DNA of 64,000 nucleotides from Erpobdella octoculata. Lineage: Eukaryota > Annelida > Clitellata > Hirudinida > Erpobdellidae. Where the stretch lies: the NCBI GenBank assembly GCA_963978895.1, contig OZ022240.1, positions 17,160,717-17,224,716 of the forward strand, written 5' to 3'. The notes beneath the pieces are model-generated. The model searched no databases. It had not been told where the DNA came from and was given only the letters and a program-made list of their open reading frames with translations. The number at the start of each line of letters is the position of its first letter. Positions within the stretch are counted from its first letter, which is position 1. Made by a program: the position numbers and the translations under genes. Positions 51,013 to 62,183 of the stretch are shown piece by piece.

Positions 51013-51849
51013 TGTAAAATATGTATACGTGTATGTGGATGAAGAGAAGCTGTTGTGTTGAAATTATGAGATTTCTTTTAAGTGCACAGAGTCAGGAAGT
51101 GCCACGAAATTTAAAAGAATTGAAAAAGACATTTGCGGATTAGTGCAGAAAATAATCTCTGAAGCGAAAAGTTATTTGCTTGTTAGTTGTTAGTCTATTT
51201 GTTTCCTTGTCTCTTTTTCTCCCATCTTTGTTTTTTCTTTCCCTCGCACTTTTTCTTTCTTTCATTCTTTCTTTTTCTCTCAGTTTTTCGGTAACTAGGA
51301 AGTTCTTGGTTTATTACTGCACTGTAGAGTCTGTTGTTATTGTTACGGCATATGCATAAGAGCTGCTTTAATAACCACAATATGGATTGTTAGATTATAA
51401 GATACATGATTGTATAATTGTATGCTCAAGTATTTGTCCAACAAACACCATCAGATTCTTTGACAATTGTAAGTTATAGTAGACGATAATTGAGTAAAAC
51501 ATGGCGGTTATAAATTAATGTTTTATATATTTTGTATTTTGATTTAAAACTTATTCAGTTATTTAAACTCTTTTGTTTTATTAATGAAGCAGCAACCAGC
51601 ATATAGAAATGTTTCTAGTTAATTTAATTCTAGTTTGAATTGAATTAACATCCACTGAAGATTTACAAGGCAAAATATTGTTTTATGTTGCAGAAACATC
51701 CGACGATTGTGGCAGGAAATAAATAAATAAAATATTGAGAGGTATTCAATCTTATATTGTTAAACCTGCCTACTTATGTATTTATGTAGACATGATTTCC
51801 ATATCTATCTCCCCAGAATATCAGTCACAAAAGTGTCATGAAAAAGAGA

Positions 51850-52030
51850 TTCCCCTACGTTTCGTCTCCGTACGTTTCGTCTGCCTAATATTCGTCTCCT
51901 ACGTTTCGTCTCCACGTACCATTCGTCTCCTTACTGTTCGTCTCGCTACGTTTCGTCTCCATCGATGTATTCGCCCTGCTTACTATTCGTCTCATTTTTG
52001 TTCGTCTCCCTACGTTTCGTCTCCAGCGTT
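51850..52030. repeat. Degenerate tacgtttcgtctcc tandem repeat
   Basis: About eleven units of 14-17 bases built on (ta)cgtttcgtctcc, with variants ttactattcgtctc and ttactgttcgtctc. It is much richer in CpG and CGTCTC than its surroundings. Confidence 0.8.
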
Positions 52031-52039
52031 GTTGAACGA

Positions 52040-53940
52040 TGCATGCTTGCATGCTACCTCATTATACAAAGGTAAGAGGTTGTGAGTGTTTGCATCATTT
52101 GTAAACATGACGGATTGCGTAGAGTATGGAATTTCTAAGCAAAAATGGTCTTTTAACTCATTTGCTGTTTCAAACTTTTTCAAACCCGCTTTCCCCTACA
52201 TTATAAAAACAGTCACATTGTCGAAAGTGCAACTTTTAATACAAATCAGTGCAAGACAGACAAGAATCATACAAATGAGTTGTGTTTTTCACAAAACCAA
52301 TTTGATGGAAACCAATTAAAATTGCATACTCCTTTACATGAAAATAACCATATTCATCCTCACCATCATCACAAACATCACCATCGTCACCCTAATCAAC
52401 ATCATCATCATCATTGTCACGTTTGTGTTTTTGAAACACAATCTGACCCATTTGTTTTTATTTCGCTTACACATGCTGAACTGCTGAATGCGAGGAAAGC
52501 GTTGCTAAATTGCCATTTAATTGTGCTTAAAGATTTTAATCTTTTTCCTTGCCTTATTTAATCGGTGTTTTGTGATTTGTTCATAAAGAAGTAACGTAGT
52601 TATTCATGTTTGAATTTGGATTTGATTAATAAATTATTTTATAAAATACGAATAATTTTATGCACAATTATGGCGGGTGCCAATCAGTGGGCTCAGTTTA
52701 ATATCAGTCTTTCTGATATCAGTTTTATTTGTTATCACTTTTTGTTCAATTGTTGTTGCGCGTTATTGTTGGAAAGTCATACAGTCACTGATCAGTTGTT
52801 GTTTAATAAAGTTTATTATTGTACTGTTTAGAAAAATTTTGTCTACTTTTCAACATTAGCGGAGTGCGTGACAATCGTCATCATCATCAAATTCATCATC
52901 ATTATCATCATAATCACCGTTTTTTTATTAATATTTTTGTAGCGTGGAGCCACCAACGTGGGTGGTTAACAAGAAACATTCAGCCATTGCCTTCCTCAAA
53001 CATGAGGGATGCATACCACCCACTACCACGCTCAATAAATCTTTTCCTCGTTTTCATTTCATCACCTGCTACGCCATTGTTTGCTTTCAAAAATCAAAAT
53101 TTTCAGTTTTGTGTCATTTTAACGGTACGATGGCAGGAAATTTTACAAATATATAATCAGCAGTGGTGTAGCGTAGGGGGGGGGTGGTGGTCTACCTCGG
53201 TTGGCACTTTGGCACTGTGCTTCTTGTTTACGTATAAATGTCAGTGTGTCAAACTAGCAATAGTTTGTCTCTGTTACAAAACATCTTAAAAAGGCTTTAT
53301 TTTGGTAAAAAAAAATAGCAAAAATACTTCATTCTCAGGAAATGAAAGATAACTAACAGTTTTCTGTGCAAGTCAAAGCTTGAGAAACAAAATTCAGGTT
53401 TTACTTTCTTGTTATAAATTCTTTAGGAAAAAAAAGTTTAAATTAGGTTTTACCTCCCCCACCAAGTCATCGAATCTTTTGAAGAAAACGTGCTGATTCG
53501 GTTTTTTAGCGCATCTTTTGGAAACTTATTTCTAAAATAGCAACTTAATAAAAAAAAATTTGGCTGACTGGGTGGCTGGTTGGTGAGGAAAATAAACTCT
53601 AAAACTTGACAACGTAGAGAGATCGGGTTTTTGCATTAGATTTGTGCTATAAAGTTAATCTAGAGGCAATTTTTAAAATTTTTCAGATGTTATTATTGGT
53701 TTCTTAGGTACGAAACAAATGTTTGATTTTCAGCTACTGTTTAAAGCGAATAATAATAAATTTAAAATTCGGTAATATTAATCAATTAAATTATACAACT
53801 GACATAATTAAAATAAAAACCGAAAATGACTATTTAAAAAGATATTTGAAAATTAGTTTGCGTTTAGCCCAATGCTAACAGCAAAAACGAAATACGGTTT
53901 TAAAAATGTAAAACTGACTAATCTATTTTTAAATTGTTAA
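52040..53940. other. No supported gene; His-rich frames from CAT repeats
   Basis: Plus-strand frames 52280-52561 and 52819-53289 contain His runs translated from cat/cac repeats (52350-52410, 52880-52915). No start context, domain or splice pattern supports a gene. A hAT-like end, cagtggtgtagcgtaggggg, lies at 53162; no partner was identified. Confidence 0.4.
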
Positions 53941-54083
53941 CATTTATAAATTTACTAGCGGGTACCTGGCGTTGCCCGGGGTTTTTAGAGGTTTTCTAAT
54001 GCGTGTCGTTATCCGTTCCCTGTCGCTTTGCCGCTCATTCTTTCGCTCTCAGTTGCCCCAGCCCCCCCTTAGATCCGATTCTG

Positions 54084-54364
54084 CATACATACATACATAC
54101 ATACATACATACATACATACATACATACATACATACATACATACATACATACATACATACATACATACATACATACATACATACATACATACATACATAC
54201 ATACATACATACATACATACATACATACATACATACATACATACATACATACATACATACATACATACATACATACATACATACATACATACATACATAC
54301 ATACATACATACATACATACATACATACATACATACATACATACATACATACATACATACATAC
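54084..54364. repeat. (CATA)n array (continues at 59650-59820 and 61306-61540)
   Basis: Pure CATA on both sides of the LTR element and of the REL LINE; the last segment has a CACA-rich interruption (61405-61450) and tacc variants near 61525. Both retroelements therefore landed in one array. Confidence 0.95.
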
Positions 54365-54578
54365 GTTTATATCTACGGTTTATAATCAAGGCTGATAAAC
54401 CTCAGAAGCGTTGATAATCAAAAAAGGACATGAAAATATAGAGTGAGTGTTTACATAACTTCAATCAACCAGTCTTAATTACAGTTACTAAGATATATTT
54501 TGATTAAGTGTGTATTTCTTCTAATAAATTTTGGACCATTCCTAAAGAACCTTAGTATAGTTATCGATATTATAACAA
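54365..54578 (+). repeat. 5' LTR
   Basis: Begins gtttatatctacgg and ends attataacaa. Contains tataatcaagg and an aataaa signal at 54523-54528. The boundary is uncertain by one or two bases because ends are not canonical TG..CA. Confidence 0.85.
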
Positions 54579-54579
54579 C

Positions 54580-54595
54580 TGGTGTCAGAAGCGAG
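54580..54595 (+). other. Primer-binding site
   Basis: TGGTGTCAGAAGCGAG, one base after the 5' LTR. The TGG start is complementary to a tRNA CCA end, as in many Gypsy elements. Confidence 0.7.
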
Positions 54596-54604
54596 ATAAA
54601 TAAA

Positions 54605-55396
54605 ATGGTTCATCACAAATTATTGGAAGAACTCTCTCTGCGTGAGTTGAGGCGGGAACTAAAAAAACGAGAACTCAATGACAAAGGAAAAAAGTCTGAA
54701 CTCGTGGATCGCCTCCGAATGACATTGGAAAACCAAGGTCTGGATGCAGACGAATTCGAATTTGATATGGATGAGGAATTAACAAATTTTTTGAACAAGA
54801 TAACGGAGGAGAACAGAGCAGCACAGGAGGAAAACAGAGCAGTACAGGAGGAAAACAGATCAGCGCAAAAAGAAACCAAAGCCGTTATGGAAGGAATAAA
54901 AGAATTAATTCTCGAAGGTCAGCTTAGATTAACAGATGTTGAGAAAAGAGTTAATAACCTGGAAAAATTGGTAGAAGAGAATACCAAGGAAATCGAGAAG
55001 AGAATCGAGAGCAACCTGGATATAAAATTGAACAATCTGGTCAAACAAGGACAGACTGGTTGCCAAGCCGAAGAAAAAATTCATTCTGTTGAGCATGTTA
55101 AGACCCCGGCTTTTGATGGCACTGTGTCATGGTCCGTCTACAAAGCTCAATTTGAAATTGCTGCCAGGAAAAATAACTGGTTAACCAGCCAGCAGAAGGC
55201 GGAAAATCTGGTATTTTCTTTGAGAGGAGAAGCTTTACAGCTTCTCGAGCTTATTGCAGATAGAGATGATTACGATGCAATCGTGAAGGTTCTTGAGAGC
55301 AGATTCGGTAACACGCGCCAGAAATTTTTCGAGCTCAACTCAAGAGTCGACGCCAGAAACCCGAAGAAAGCATGCAACAGCTGGAAGCGGATATAG
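54605..55396 (+). pseudogene. gag, first frame
   Basis: ATG 54605. Residues 6-42 form a SAP-like DNA-binding motif (LSLRELRRELKKREL...KSELVDRL). Residues 60-165 are a charged coiled coil with three EENRA-type repeats; from about 175 on it matches the capsid-like part of Gypsy Gag (FDGTVSWSVYKAQFE). The frame is lost between about 55330 and 55370 and the product ends at a stop at 55394-55396. Gag continues one frame over, so this is either a frameshift mutation or programmed -1 shifting at the homopolymer aaattttt (55322-55329). Confidence 0.75.
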
Positions 55397-56217
55397 AACG
55401 GCTTGCTAATCTGGGATACCCCTTGTGCCCTCGAAATGTCCTCAACACAATTATTGCGGATGGATTCATAGCGGCCTTGAAGAACTCTGAAACCCAAAAG
55501 GCTCTTAGGGTTGCCCGCGTAGCTAGTCCCAGCGAAGCTTTGGCATTTGCAATAAATTATGAAGCTTCTGTGGAGCCATCTGATAGGTCTCGTCACGTAA
55601 GAAAATTGGGAAGCGAGGACGAAGATGAACTGGATGATCGAGTCCGGAGAGTTATCAAGGAAAGAATTAACTGGAAAGGGAATAACTCACCACGCTGCTG
55701 GAGTTGTGGAAGACCGGGACATCTACAAAAAGACTGTATAATTCAGATGTTTAGACCCGGGCAACAGGAGAAAATGGATCACTGTAGGCGTAATGATGTC
55801 AAACAAGGAAAACCCATAAAAGCCCAATCCAACAAGAAAAAATCAGATTCTGTGAAGGTAAAAGATAATTTGCCTTGCAGAGTTGTGCCAGTTACCGTTC
55901 TTGGAAAAGGAACTAGTTTATTTGTTGAAGGTAGATTAGGAACGAGAAACTGTAAGTTTATTATTGATACTGGAGCTTCTTGTTCAATCATAAAACCTTG
56001 TTTGGCGAAAGGAGAGGTTTTACAAAGTGGAAAACCCATCCGTTTAAAGACTGCAACAGGAGAACTTGTTCCAGTAATTGGTAAAATTCAAACTGAAATA
56101 AGGCTGGGAAATAAGACTTTTCAGCACCAGTTTCTGGTTGCTGATATAGAAGAAGAATGCCTACTTGGGCTTGACTTTATGAGAATTCAGGGTTTTGCAG
56201 TAGACTTAAAAATGTGA
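55372..56217 (+). pseudogene. gag C-terminus, zinc knuckle and protease
   Basis: Continues Gag in the next frame with a CCHC knuckle CWSCGRPGHLQKDC (about 55699-55740), then an aspartic protease with IIDTGASCSII (about 55960-55992) and the partner motif LLGLDFM. Ends at an in-frame TGA (56215-56217), after which the same frame stays open as pol. Confidence 0.8.
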
Positions 56218-56235
56218 ACATTCAGACAGGGAAAT

Positions 56236-58254
56236 ATGGAAATACCTGTTTGCTATAAAGGCAAAACAAATTCGGTAAAGCGAGTATTGGTAGCAAAGAG
56301 TATCATTGTACCTGCTCAGTCGGAATCTTTGGTTTGGGCAAGAATAGAGAATGAGAAAAACTTAAGAGTTGTTGGGTTCATCGAGCCCCTGAACGGAGTT
56401 GAAAAACATGGATTAATGATCGGTAAAACACTGGTACGAACGGAGTCAGGAAGCTACGTGCCAGTCAGAGTTATGAATGTGACAGAATGCGACAAGCAAA
56501 TAACAAAAGGTGATGAAATTGCGGTATGCAGCCCAGTCGATCACATAGTGGCATGTACCACAGTGGTTGCTAAAAATAATAATAAAAAGAGAATGAAGTA
56601 CTCGCAAATTCAGGAACTGCTTGAAGCCGCTAAAACTTCATTTAAACCAATGGACTATGTCAAAGCGGAAAAGCTGATTGAAGAATATTGTGATATAATA
56701 GCTATTGACGAAGAAGACAATGGGAAAGCAAAGATCGTTGAACACCGAAATCGAACTGGAAATACAGAGCCCATTCGTCAACTGCCACGAAGGCTTCCAC
56801 TGGCAAAGCGAGAAGAAGCTAGGAAGATGCTAGAAAAGATGAAGAAACAAGGAGTCATTGAACCATCTAATAGTCCATGGAGTTCACCTGTAGTACTTGT
56901 TAAAAAGAAAGATAACTCGCTACGTTTTTGTGTCGACTACAGAATGTTAAACGAGGTCACACAAAAAGATAGTTACCCTTTGCCCAGAATCGATGACACC
57001 ATCGATACACTTGCGGGATCTCGAATGTTTTCAACTTTAGATCTTAAGAGCGGATATTGGCAGGTGGGAATACATCCCCAGGATCGCGAGAAAACTGCCT
57101 TTTCAATAGGTGAAGGATTGTGGCAATTTACAGTGATGCCATTTGGCTTGTGCAACGCACCCGCAACATTCGAGCGACTTATGGAGTATGTGTTACAAGG
57201 ATTAAATTGGAGAACGTGTCTTGTTTATTTGGACGACATTATTGTTGTTGGAAAAACGTTTGAAGAGCATCTACACAATCTTGGAGAAGTTTTCCAAAGG
57301 ATCCGGGATGCTGGTATGAAGCTAAATCCGGCAAAGTGTGCACTTTTCAAAAGCAAGGTGAAATATCTTGGTCATATAGTTTCTGCCGAAGGGGTAGGAA
57401 CCGATCCTGAGAAAATTGAAGCGGTTAACCATTGGCCTGTTCCGAGAAATTCTCAAGAATTAAGAAGCTTTCTTGGTTTGTGCACATATTATCGACGATT
57501 TGTAGCCAGCTTTTCCAGCATTGCAAAGGAACTATATAAGCTTACAGAAAAGAATGCACCATTTGATTGGTCAGAGGCAAATCAACAGGCGTTCGAACGG
57601 TTAAAAACAGCTTTGAGTTTGACGCCAGTTCTGTCGTATCCGATCCCTGGAAAAGATTTTGTATTAGACACAGATGCAAGTAATGAAGGAATAGGGGCAG
57701 TGCTTAGTCAAATTGTTGACGGCAATGAAAAGGTTATAGCTTATTATAGCAGAACTTTGTCGAAACCGGAGCGCAATTATTGCGTCACCAGACGTGAGTT
57801 ATTAGCAATCGTTGATTCTATTAAGCACTTTCACAAGTATTTATATGGTCAAAAGTTTTTGTTGAGAACGGATCACGCTGCTTTGAAATGGCTTTTAAAT
57901 TTTAAAAATCCAGAAGAACAAGTGGCTAGGTGGATCGAACGTTTACAATCATACGAGTTTGAAATTCAGCATCGGAAGGGTGAACAGCACAAAAATGCTG
58001 ACGCACTGTCACGACGACCTTGCAATGATGAATGTAAGTATTGCATTCGCATGGAGGGGAAGGAAATAAATAATCAGTGTTTTCAAGTACGGTTTCAAAT
58101 TGACGACACTTGGTCAGATGATGTGATTCGAGACGAACAATTAAAAGATGATGATATAGGGCCGATTTTGAGATGGATGGAAGAAGGGAAGAAACCTGAC
58201 TGGCAAGAGATTTCTGAATTGAGTCCTGCTACTAAATCGTATTGGGCACAATGA
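56236..58254 (+). pseudogene. pol: reverse transcriptase and RNase H
   Basis: Same frame as the protease ORF. RT motifs: LRFCVDYRMLNEVT, FSTLDLKSGYWQ, MPFGLCNAPATFERLM and catalytic YLDDII (about 57226-57243). RNase H: LDTDASNEGIGAVLSQ, RRELLAIVDSIKHF and NADALSRRP. All key RT and RNase H acidic residues that can be checked by eye are present. Broken by TGA at 58252-58254, at a site where related Gypsy polyproteins usually have Trp. Confidence 0.85.
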
Positions 58255-59425
58255 GACTCTCTAAGGGTTGTGAACGGATCTCTTAAAAGAATTTGGGAAA
58301 GCACTGATGGTTCCACCAATGTTTTGCAATTAATTATTCCAAAAGTAAAAGTGCCAGAAGTGCTCCAACAAATGCACTCCGGAGTATCAGGGGGACATTT
58401 AGGGATGAATAAAACGTTGGACAAGATCCGCCAAAGGTTTTATTGGGTATACTGTAAAATGGATGTAGAGGAATGGTGTCAAAAATGTGATACCTGTGCC
58501 GCTAGTAAAGGACCACACGCTAAAACAAAGGGCCATTTACAACAGTACAACGTAGGTTCCCCGTTTGAAAGAATTGCTATAGATTTAGCAGGTCCATTTC
58601 CAGTGTCAAAATCTGGAAATAAGTACATTCTTGTGGTCATTGATTATTTTACAAAATGGCCAGAGGTTTTTGCTATACCTAATCAAGAAGCAGTGACAGT
58701 TGCCAACGTTGTTGTTGATGGCTGGGTTAGTCGCTATGGAGTACCAATGGAGCTCCATTCAGATCAGGGCAGGAACTTCGATTCACAATTGTTTAGAGAA
58801 ATGTGCGTGTTTTAGGCATACCCGCACAACTCCCCTTCATCCTCAGTCTGACGGTATGGTGGAAAGATTTAATAGAACAATTCAACAGCACTTGTCTAAG
58901 ATGGTCGGTGAAAACCAAGTTGATTGGGATAAACACATTCCGTTATTTTTGATGGCTTACAGAGGATCGGTTCACAACACGACGAAGGCCACCCCAAGTA
59001 AAATGTTATTTGGACGGGAGATGCGACTTCCTTGCGATCTTATGTTTGGAAGTCCGGGAGACAAAGTAGAATCGGAAAGCGAGTATGCCGCACAATTGCG
59101 GGCTCGGTTAAATGAAATTCATTTCGTAGCCCGAAATAAGACCAAAGCAGCCAGCGACAGAATGAAAACTCGGTATGATCGCCAATCAAATATGAAAGAG
59201 TTTAAAGAAAATGATTTGGTGTGGTTCTACAATCCACAACGTAAAATTGGGAAATCACCTAAATTTCAACAAGATTGGGAAGGACCATATAGAATTATTA
59301 AAAGGATCAATGATGTCATCTACCGGATTCAAAAGGGCCAACGTACTAAGATGAAAGTAATTCATGTTGACCGCCTTGCCAAATATTATGGAAGCAATGA
59401 AACTGTTCGGGACGAACAGGATTAA
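58255..59425 (+). pseudogene. pol: integrase, split by a frameshift
   Basis: Continues in the RT frame with an HHCC zinc domain (HSGVSGGHLG...CQKCDTC) and the first two catalytic Asp (IAIDLAGPFP, LHSDQGRNF). The frame breaks near 58805-58820, apparently by a small deletion, and resumes in the +1 frame with HPQSDGMVERFNRT carrying the catalytic Glu. The C-terminus has a GPY/F module (WEGPYRI...VHVDRL-like). It ends at TAA 59423-59425, just before the purine tract. Confidence 0.8.
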
Positions 59426-59435
59426 GAAGGGGGTA

Positions 59436-59650
59436 GTTTTATATCTACGGTTTATAATCAAGGCTGATAAACCTCAGAAGCGTTGATAATCAAAAAAGGA
59501 CATGAAAATATAGAGTGAGTGTTTACATAACTTCAATCAACCAGTCTTAATTACAGTTACTAAGATATATTTTGATTAAGTGTGTATTTCTTCTAATAAA
59601 TTTTGGACCATTCCTAAAGAACCTTAGTATAGTTATCAATATTATAACAA
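59436..59650 (+). repeat. 3' LTR
   Basis: Near-identical to the 5' LTR; it starts after the purine tract at 59425-59433 and ends against the CATA array. Confidence 0.85.
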
Positions 59651-59790
59651 TACATACATACATACATACATACATACATACATACATACATACATACATA
59701 CATACATACATACATACATACATACATACATACATACATACATACATACATACATACATACATACATACATACATACATACATACATACA

Positions 59791-59820
<30 letters not shown>

Positions 59821-59823
<3 letters not shown>

Positions 59824-61305
59824 GGTCTAAGGCCTCGTCGCAGGAAAGGACAAACCTGATTATTCAAGACAGAAGGCGAGCAATGGAGTTGGAAAGAGTG
59901 CAGTTAGGTGCTCAGATGTCGCAACAGGGCGATTGGACTAGATGGGAGGCGGCAGTTCAACATTCGATGACATGGAATGATTTGTGGCGTTACTCGCCCA
60001 TCCGCCTATCTTTTGTGATTAGAGCGATGTATGATCAACTGCCGACAGCTTCGAACTTAGTGAAGTGGGGAAAGCTTGAAAATGAAGCCTGCAAGCTGTG
60101 TGAGAAAACAGAAACTCTGATTCATATTCTCTCATGTTGTCCGTATGCTTTGGCAAAGGGAAGATACACGTGGCGCCACAATGAGGTTCTAAGAGAGATA
60201 CTGGGCATTATCAAGGAGAACTGCAGACTAGCCAATTCGATGCAGTTGTGCCCCAGAAGAAAAGTTTATTTCTTGAGAGAAGGCTTGCAGCACTTGGGCC
60301 GCAGAAAGGCAAGTACGAGAAGAGAATCGTTGCTTGATGCGGCAAATGACTGGAGGATATCAGCAGACTTAAAAGATGAAGACTGCTTTCCGGAATTGGT
60401 TCGCAGCAGCGGATTGAGACCGGACATTGTCATTTTTTCCAGTTTGGCCAAGACGTTGCTGTTCATCGAATTGACAGTGCCATGGGAAAGCAACATGGAA
60501 GCCTCAAATATCTTGAAAGAAGAGCGTTACAGAATCCTTGCCCAAGATTTGGAGCGTGCGGGATATAGAGTCGAGATTTTTCCAGTTGAAGTAGGCGCCA
60601 GGGGTTTAGCCGGTCGCTCACTCGTCAAATTGCTTGTGGCTCTCGGAATGTCGGGTCGGAAAAAAACTCAAGCTATCAAGAAAATAGCTGAAAGAGCAGA
60701 AACAGCTTCTTTTTGGATATGGATGCAAAGGAATGAAAAAGGAGATAATAAATTTAAACAGCCACTTCTGGCTTCCGTACAACAGTGTTAGCTCCTCCTT
60801 TGTTTACAAGTTCAGGGACGAAGTCGCGTTATGGCTGCCGGCGAAAGTTTCGGTTGTTTGCAATAGAAGGAAAGTTGCTGGCGTTTAGAAAATAATCGAA
60901 ACAATGTTTCCTGCCATTATGGTTTGTGGTGTTTCTCGTTTGGTGAAAGTGATGGCATGGCTCGAAGTTCCGGAGGTGAATGTTTCTTTCGGTATCGGAA
61001 TCTGGCGGTTTGGTGGATGCTACAGTTACTACATGCTCAAGTTCCGGCGTTTGAAAGACAGTTTCTCATCTTGTTACAGTTGCTTGACGGTTTCAAAATA
61101 ACTTCTTGGTTCTGGTACTTTGAAGATTTGCCGGTTATCTGGTTCTGGTCGGAAACGGCATGTGATACACAAATTTCGTCAGGGGGCGGCCGTCTGATCA
61201 ACGGTCGTGGCCCGCCCTCCCGTGGTAGCGTCAGGAAAAGGGCCGAAACGCTGGGAGGGTCTTCCTCTGAAGACCTCTGACGAACTTGCTCGAAGAAGAG
61301 TTTTC
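59821..61305 (+). mobile_element. 5'-truncated LINE with restriction-like endonuclease (R2/R4-type)
   Basis: Lies exactly between two CATA arrays. The open frame begins at the array edge (WSKASSQERTNL) and holds the C-terminal part of an RLE-type LINE. A 3' UTR of about 510 bp follows, ending gaagagttttcacata. The upstream RT is missing. A shorter relative is at 27412. Confidence 0.75.
59883..60791 (+). CDS. RLE-LINE polyprotein C-terminus: zinc knuckle and PD-(D/E)XK-like endonuclease
   Basis: Intact 302-codon frame from ATG 59883; it is also open upstream to 59821, so that ATG is not the true start. Features: FVIRAMYDQLPTASNL, then a CCHC finger CKLC-x7-H-x4-C (about residues 71-87), GRYTWRHNEVL, then RPD-x14-E (RPDIVIFSS...FIELTVPWE, about residues 178-202), the catalytic signature of R2/R4/NeSL endonucleases, and EVGARGLAGRSLVKLL. 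In these elements the domain nicks target DNA for target-primed reverse transcription. Codon usage is less AT-rich than the surroundings and there is no internal stop, so the copy is probably young. Confidence 0.8.
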   Translation: MELERVQLGAQMSQQGDWTRWEAAVQHSMTWNDLWRYSPIRLSFVIRAMYDQLPTASNLVKWGKLENEACKLCEKTETLIHILSCCPYALAKGRYTWRHNEVLREILGIIKENCRLANSMQLCPRRKVYFLREGLQHLGRRKASTRRESLLDAANDWRISADLKDEDCFPELVRSSGLRPDIVIFSSLAKTLLFIELTVPWESNMEASNILKEERYRILAQDLERAGYRVEIFPVEVGARGLAGRSLVKLLVALGMSGRKKTQAIKKIAERAETASFWIWMQRNEKGDNKFKQPLLASVQQC

Positions 61306-62019
61306 ACATACATACATACATACATACATACATACATACATACATACATACATACATACATACATACATACATACATACATACATACATACATACATACA
61401 TACATACACACATACACACATACACACACACACACACACACACATACACACACATACATACATACATACATACATACATACATACATACATACATACATA
61501 CATACATACATACATACATACATACCTACATACATACCTACATACTCCCGTTCCCGTTCCCGTCCCCGCTCACGCTCATTTTCTCTTCTCCACTCTTTCC
61601 TAACTTGTTTTAGCTCATAAAACGTAAAATAGATTTTCTAAAACTTGTTTGAAGCCTTCAAACGTTGTTACGTAAACTAAATTTGAATTTTATAACCCAA
61701 ATTATTTTTGATGGTCGTACATAGGCACTTTCAGCCTGGAAAGTTTTTTGGTACACCTTAGCCGGGAGATCGGAGTTGGGAGTCCAAACTTTCTTAACAT
61801 TTTCCCCCTGTATGAGAACTACTTCCTTGTCAAATTTTATCAAGATCGTTCTCCCGCTTCACTCCGCTCATTTTGTGACCGATTTCAATTTTTTCACAAA
61901 AACCTTTTCCCATTGCCTCTCAAGCTTGTGTAAAAATTGCACTAGGATTGGATGAATGGTGTAGCAATGCGTAAAGGAATCTATACTTACATACATAATC
62001 TCATTTATATTTATATAGA

Positions 62020-62183
62020 TTCCCGCTCGCTCTCCCGCTCATTTTGTGGCCGATTTTAATTTTTTTTACATTTTTTTTTCTTATATAAGAACTACCTCAT
62101 TGCCAAATTTCACCAAGATAGCTTCCCAGTGGTTTGGATTCTTATAAGAAACAAACTTACAGATACTCATTTATATATATATA
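62020..62183 (-). mobile_element. Helitron 5' end fragment
   Basis: Carries the family 5' region in reverse (cattttgtggccgatttta ... gatactcatttatatata), cut at 62183 by the next Helitron. It directly abuts the 5' end of Helitron block 2. Confidence 0.6.

Larger units (their letters stand above)
54365..59650 (+). mobile_element. Gypsy-type LTR retrotransposon, recent insertion
   Basis: LTRs 54365-54578 and 59436-59650 (about 214 bp) differ by one substitution (cgatat/caatat) and one T. The flanking ATAC duplicates (54361-54364; 59650-59653) lie within the CATA array. A primer-binding site TGGTGTCAGAAGCG follows at 54580 and a purine tract agaaggggg precedes the 3' LTR. Domain order gag-PR-RT-RNaseH-IN is that of Ty3/Gypsy. 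No env-like ORF is present. Confidence 0.9.
53955..62019 (-). mobile_element. Helitron block 2, opened up by nested insertions
   Basis: Left edge: A then CTAG (53955-53958) and the family hairpin cctggcgttgcccgggg. Right edge: ...tttatatagA then T, with the 5' end at 62019. The left part (53955-54083) and right part (from 61546: cccgttcccgt...cacgctcatttt...cataaaacgtaaaatag) align with consecutive parts of Helitron block 1, so everything between lies inside its internal CATA microsatellite. Confidence 0.7.

Noticed and set aside
50471..51061. 196-codon frame of Arg-Val or Cys-Thr repeats
   Set aside because: Hexamer array open in three frames; artefact of the period.
52280..52561. His-rich protein (zinc transporter-like loop)
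   Set aside because: His run comes from a cat/cac microsatellite and no membrane segments or family motifs surround it.
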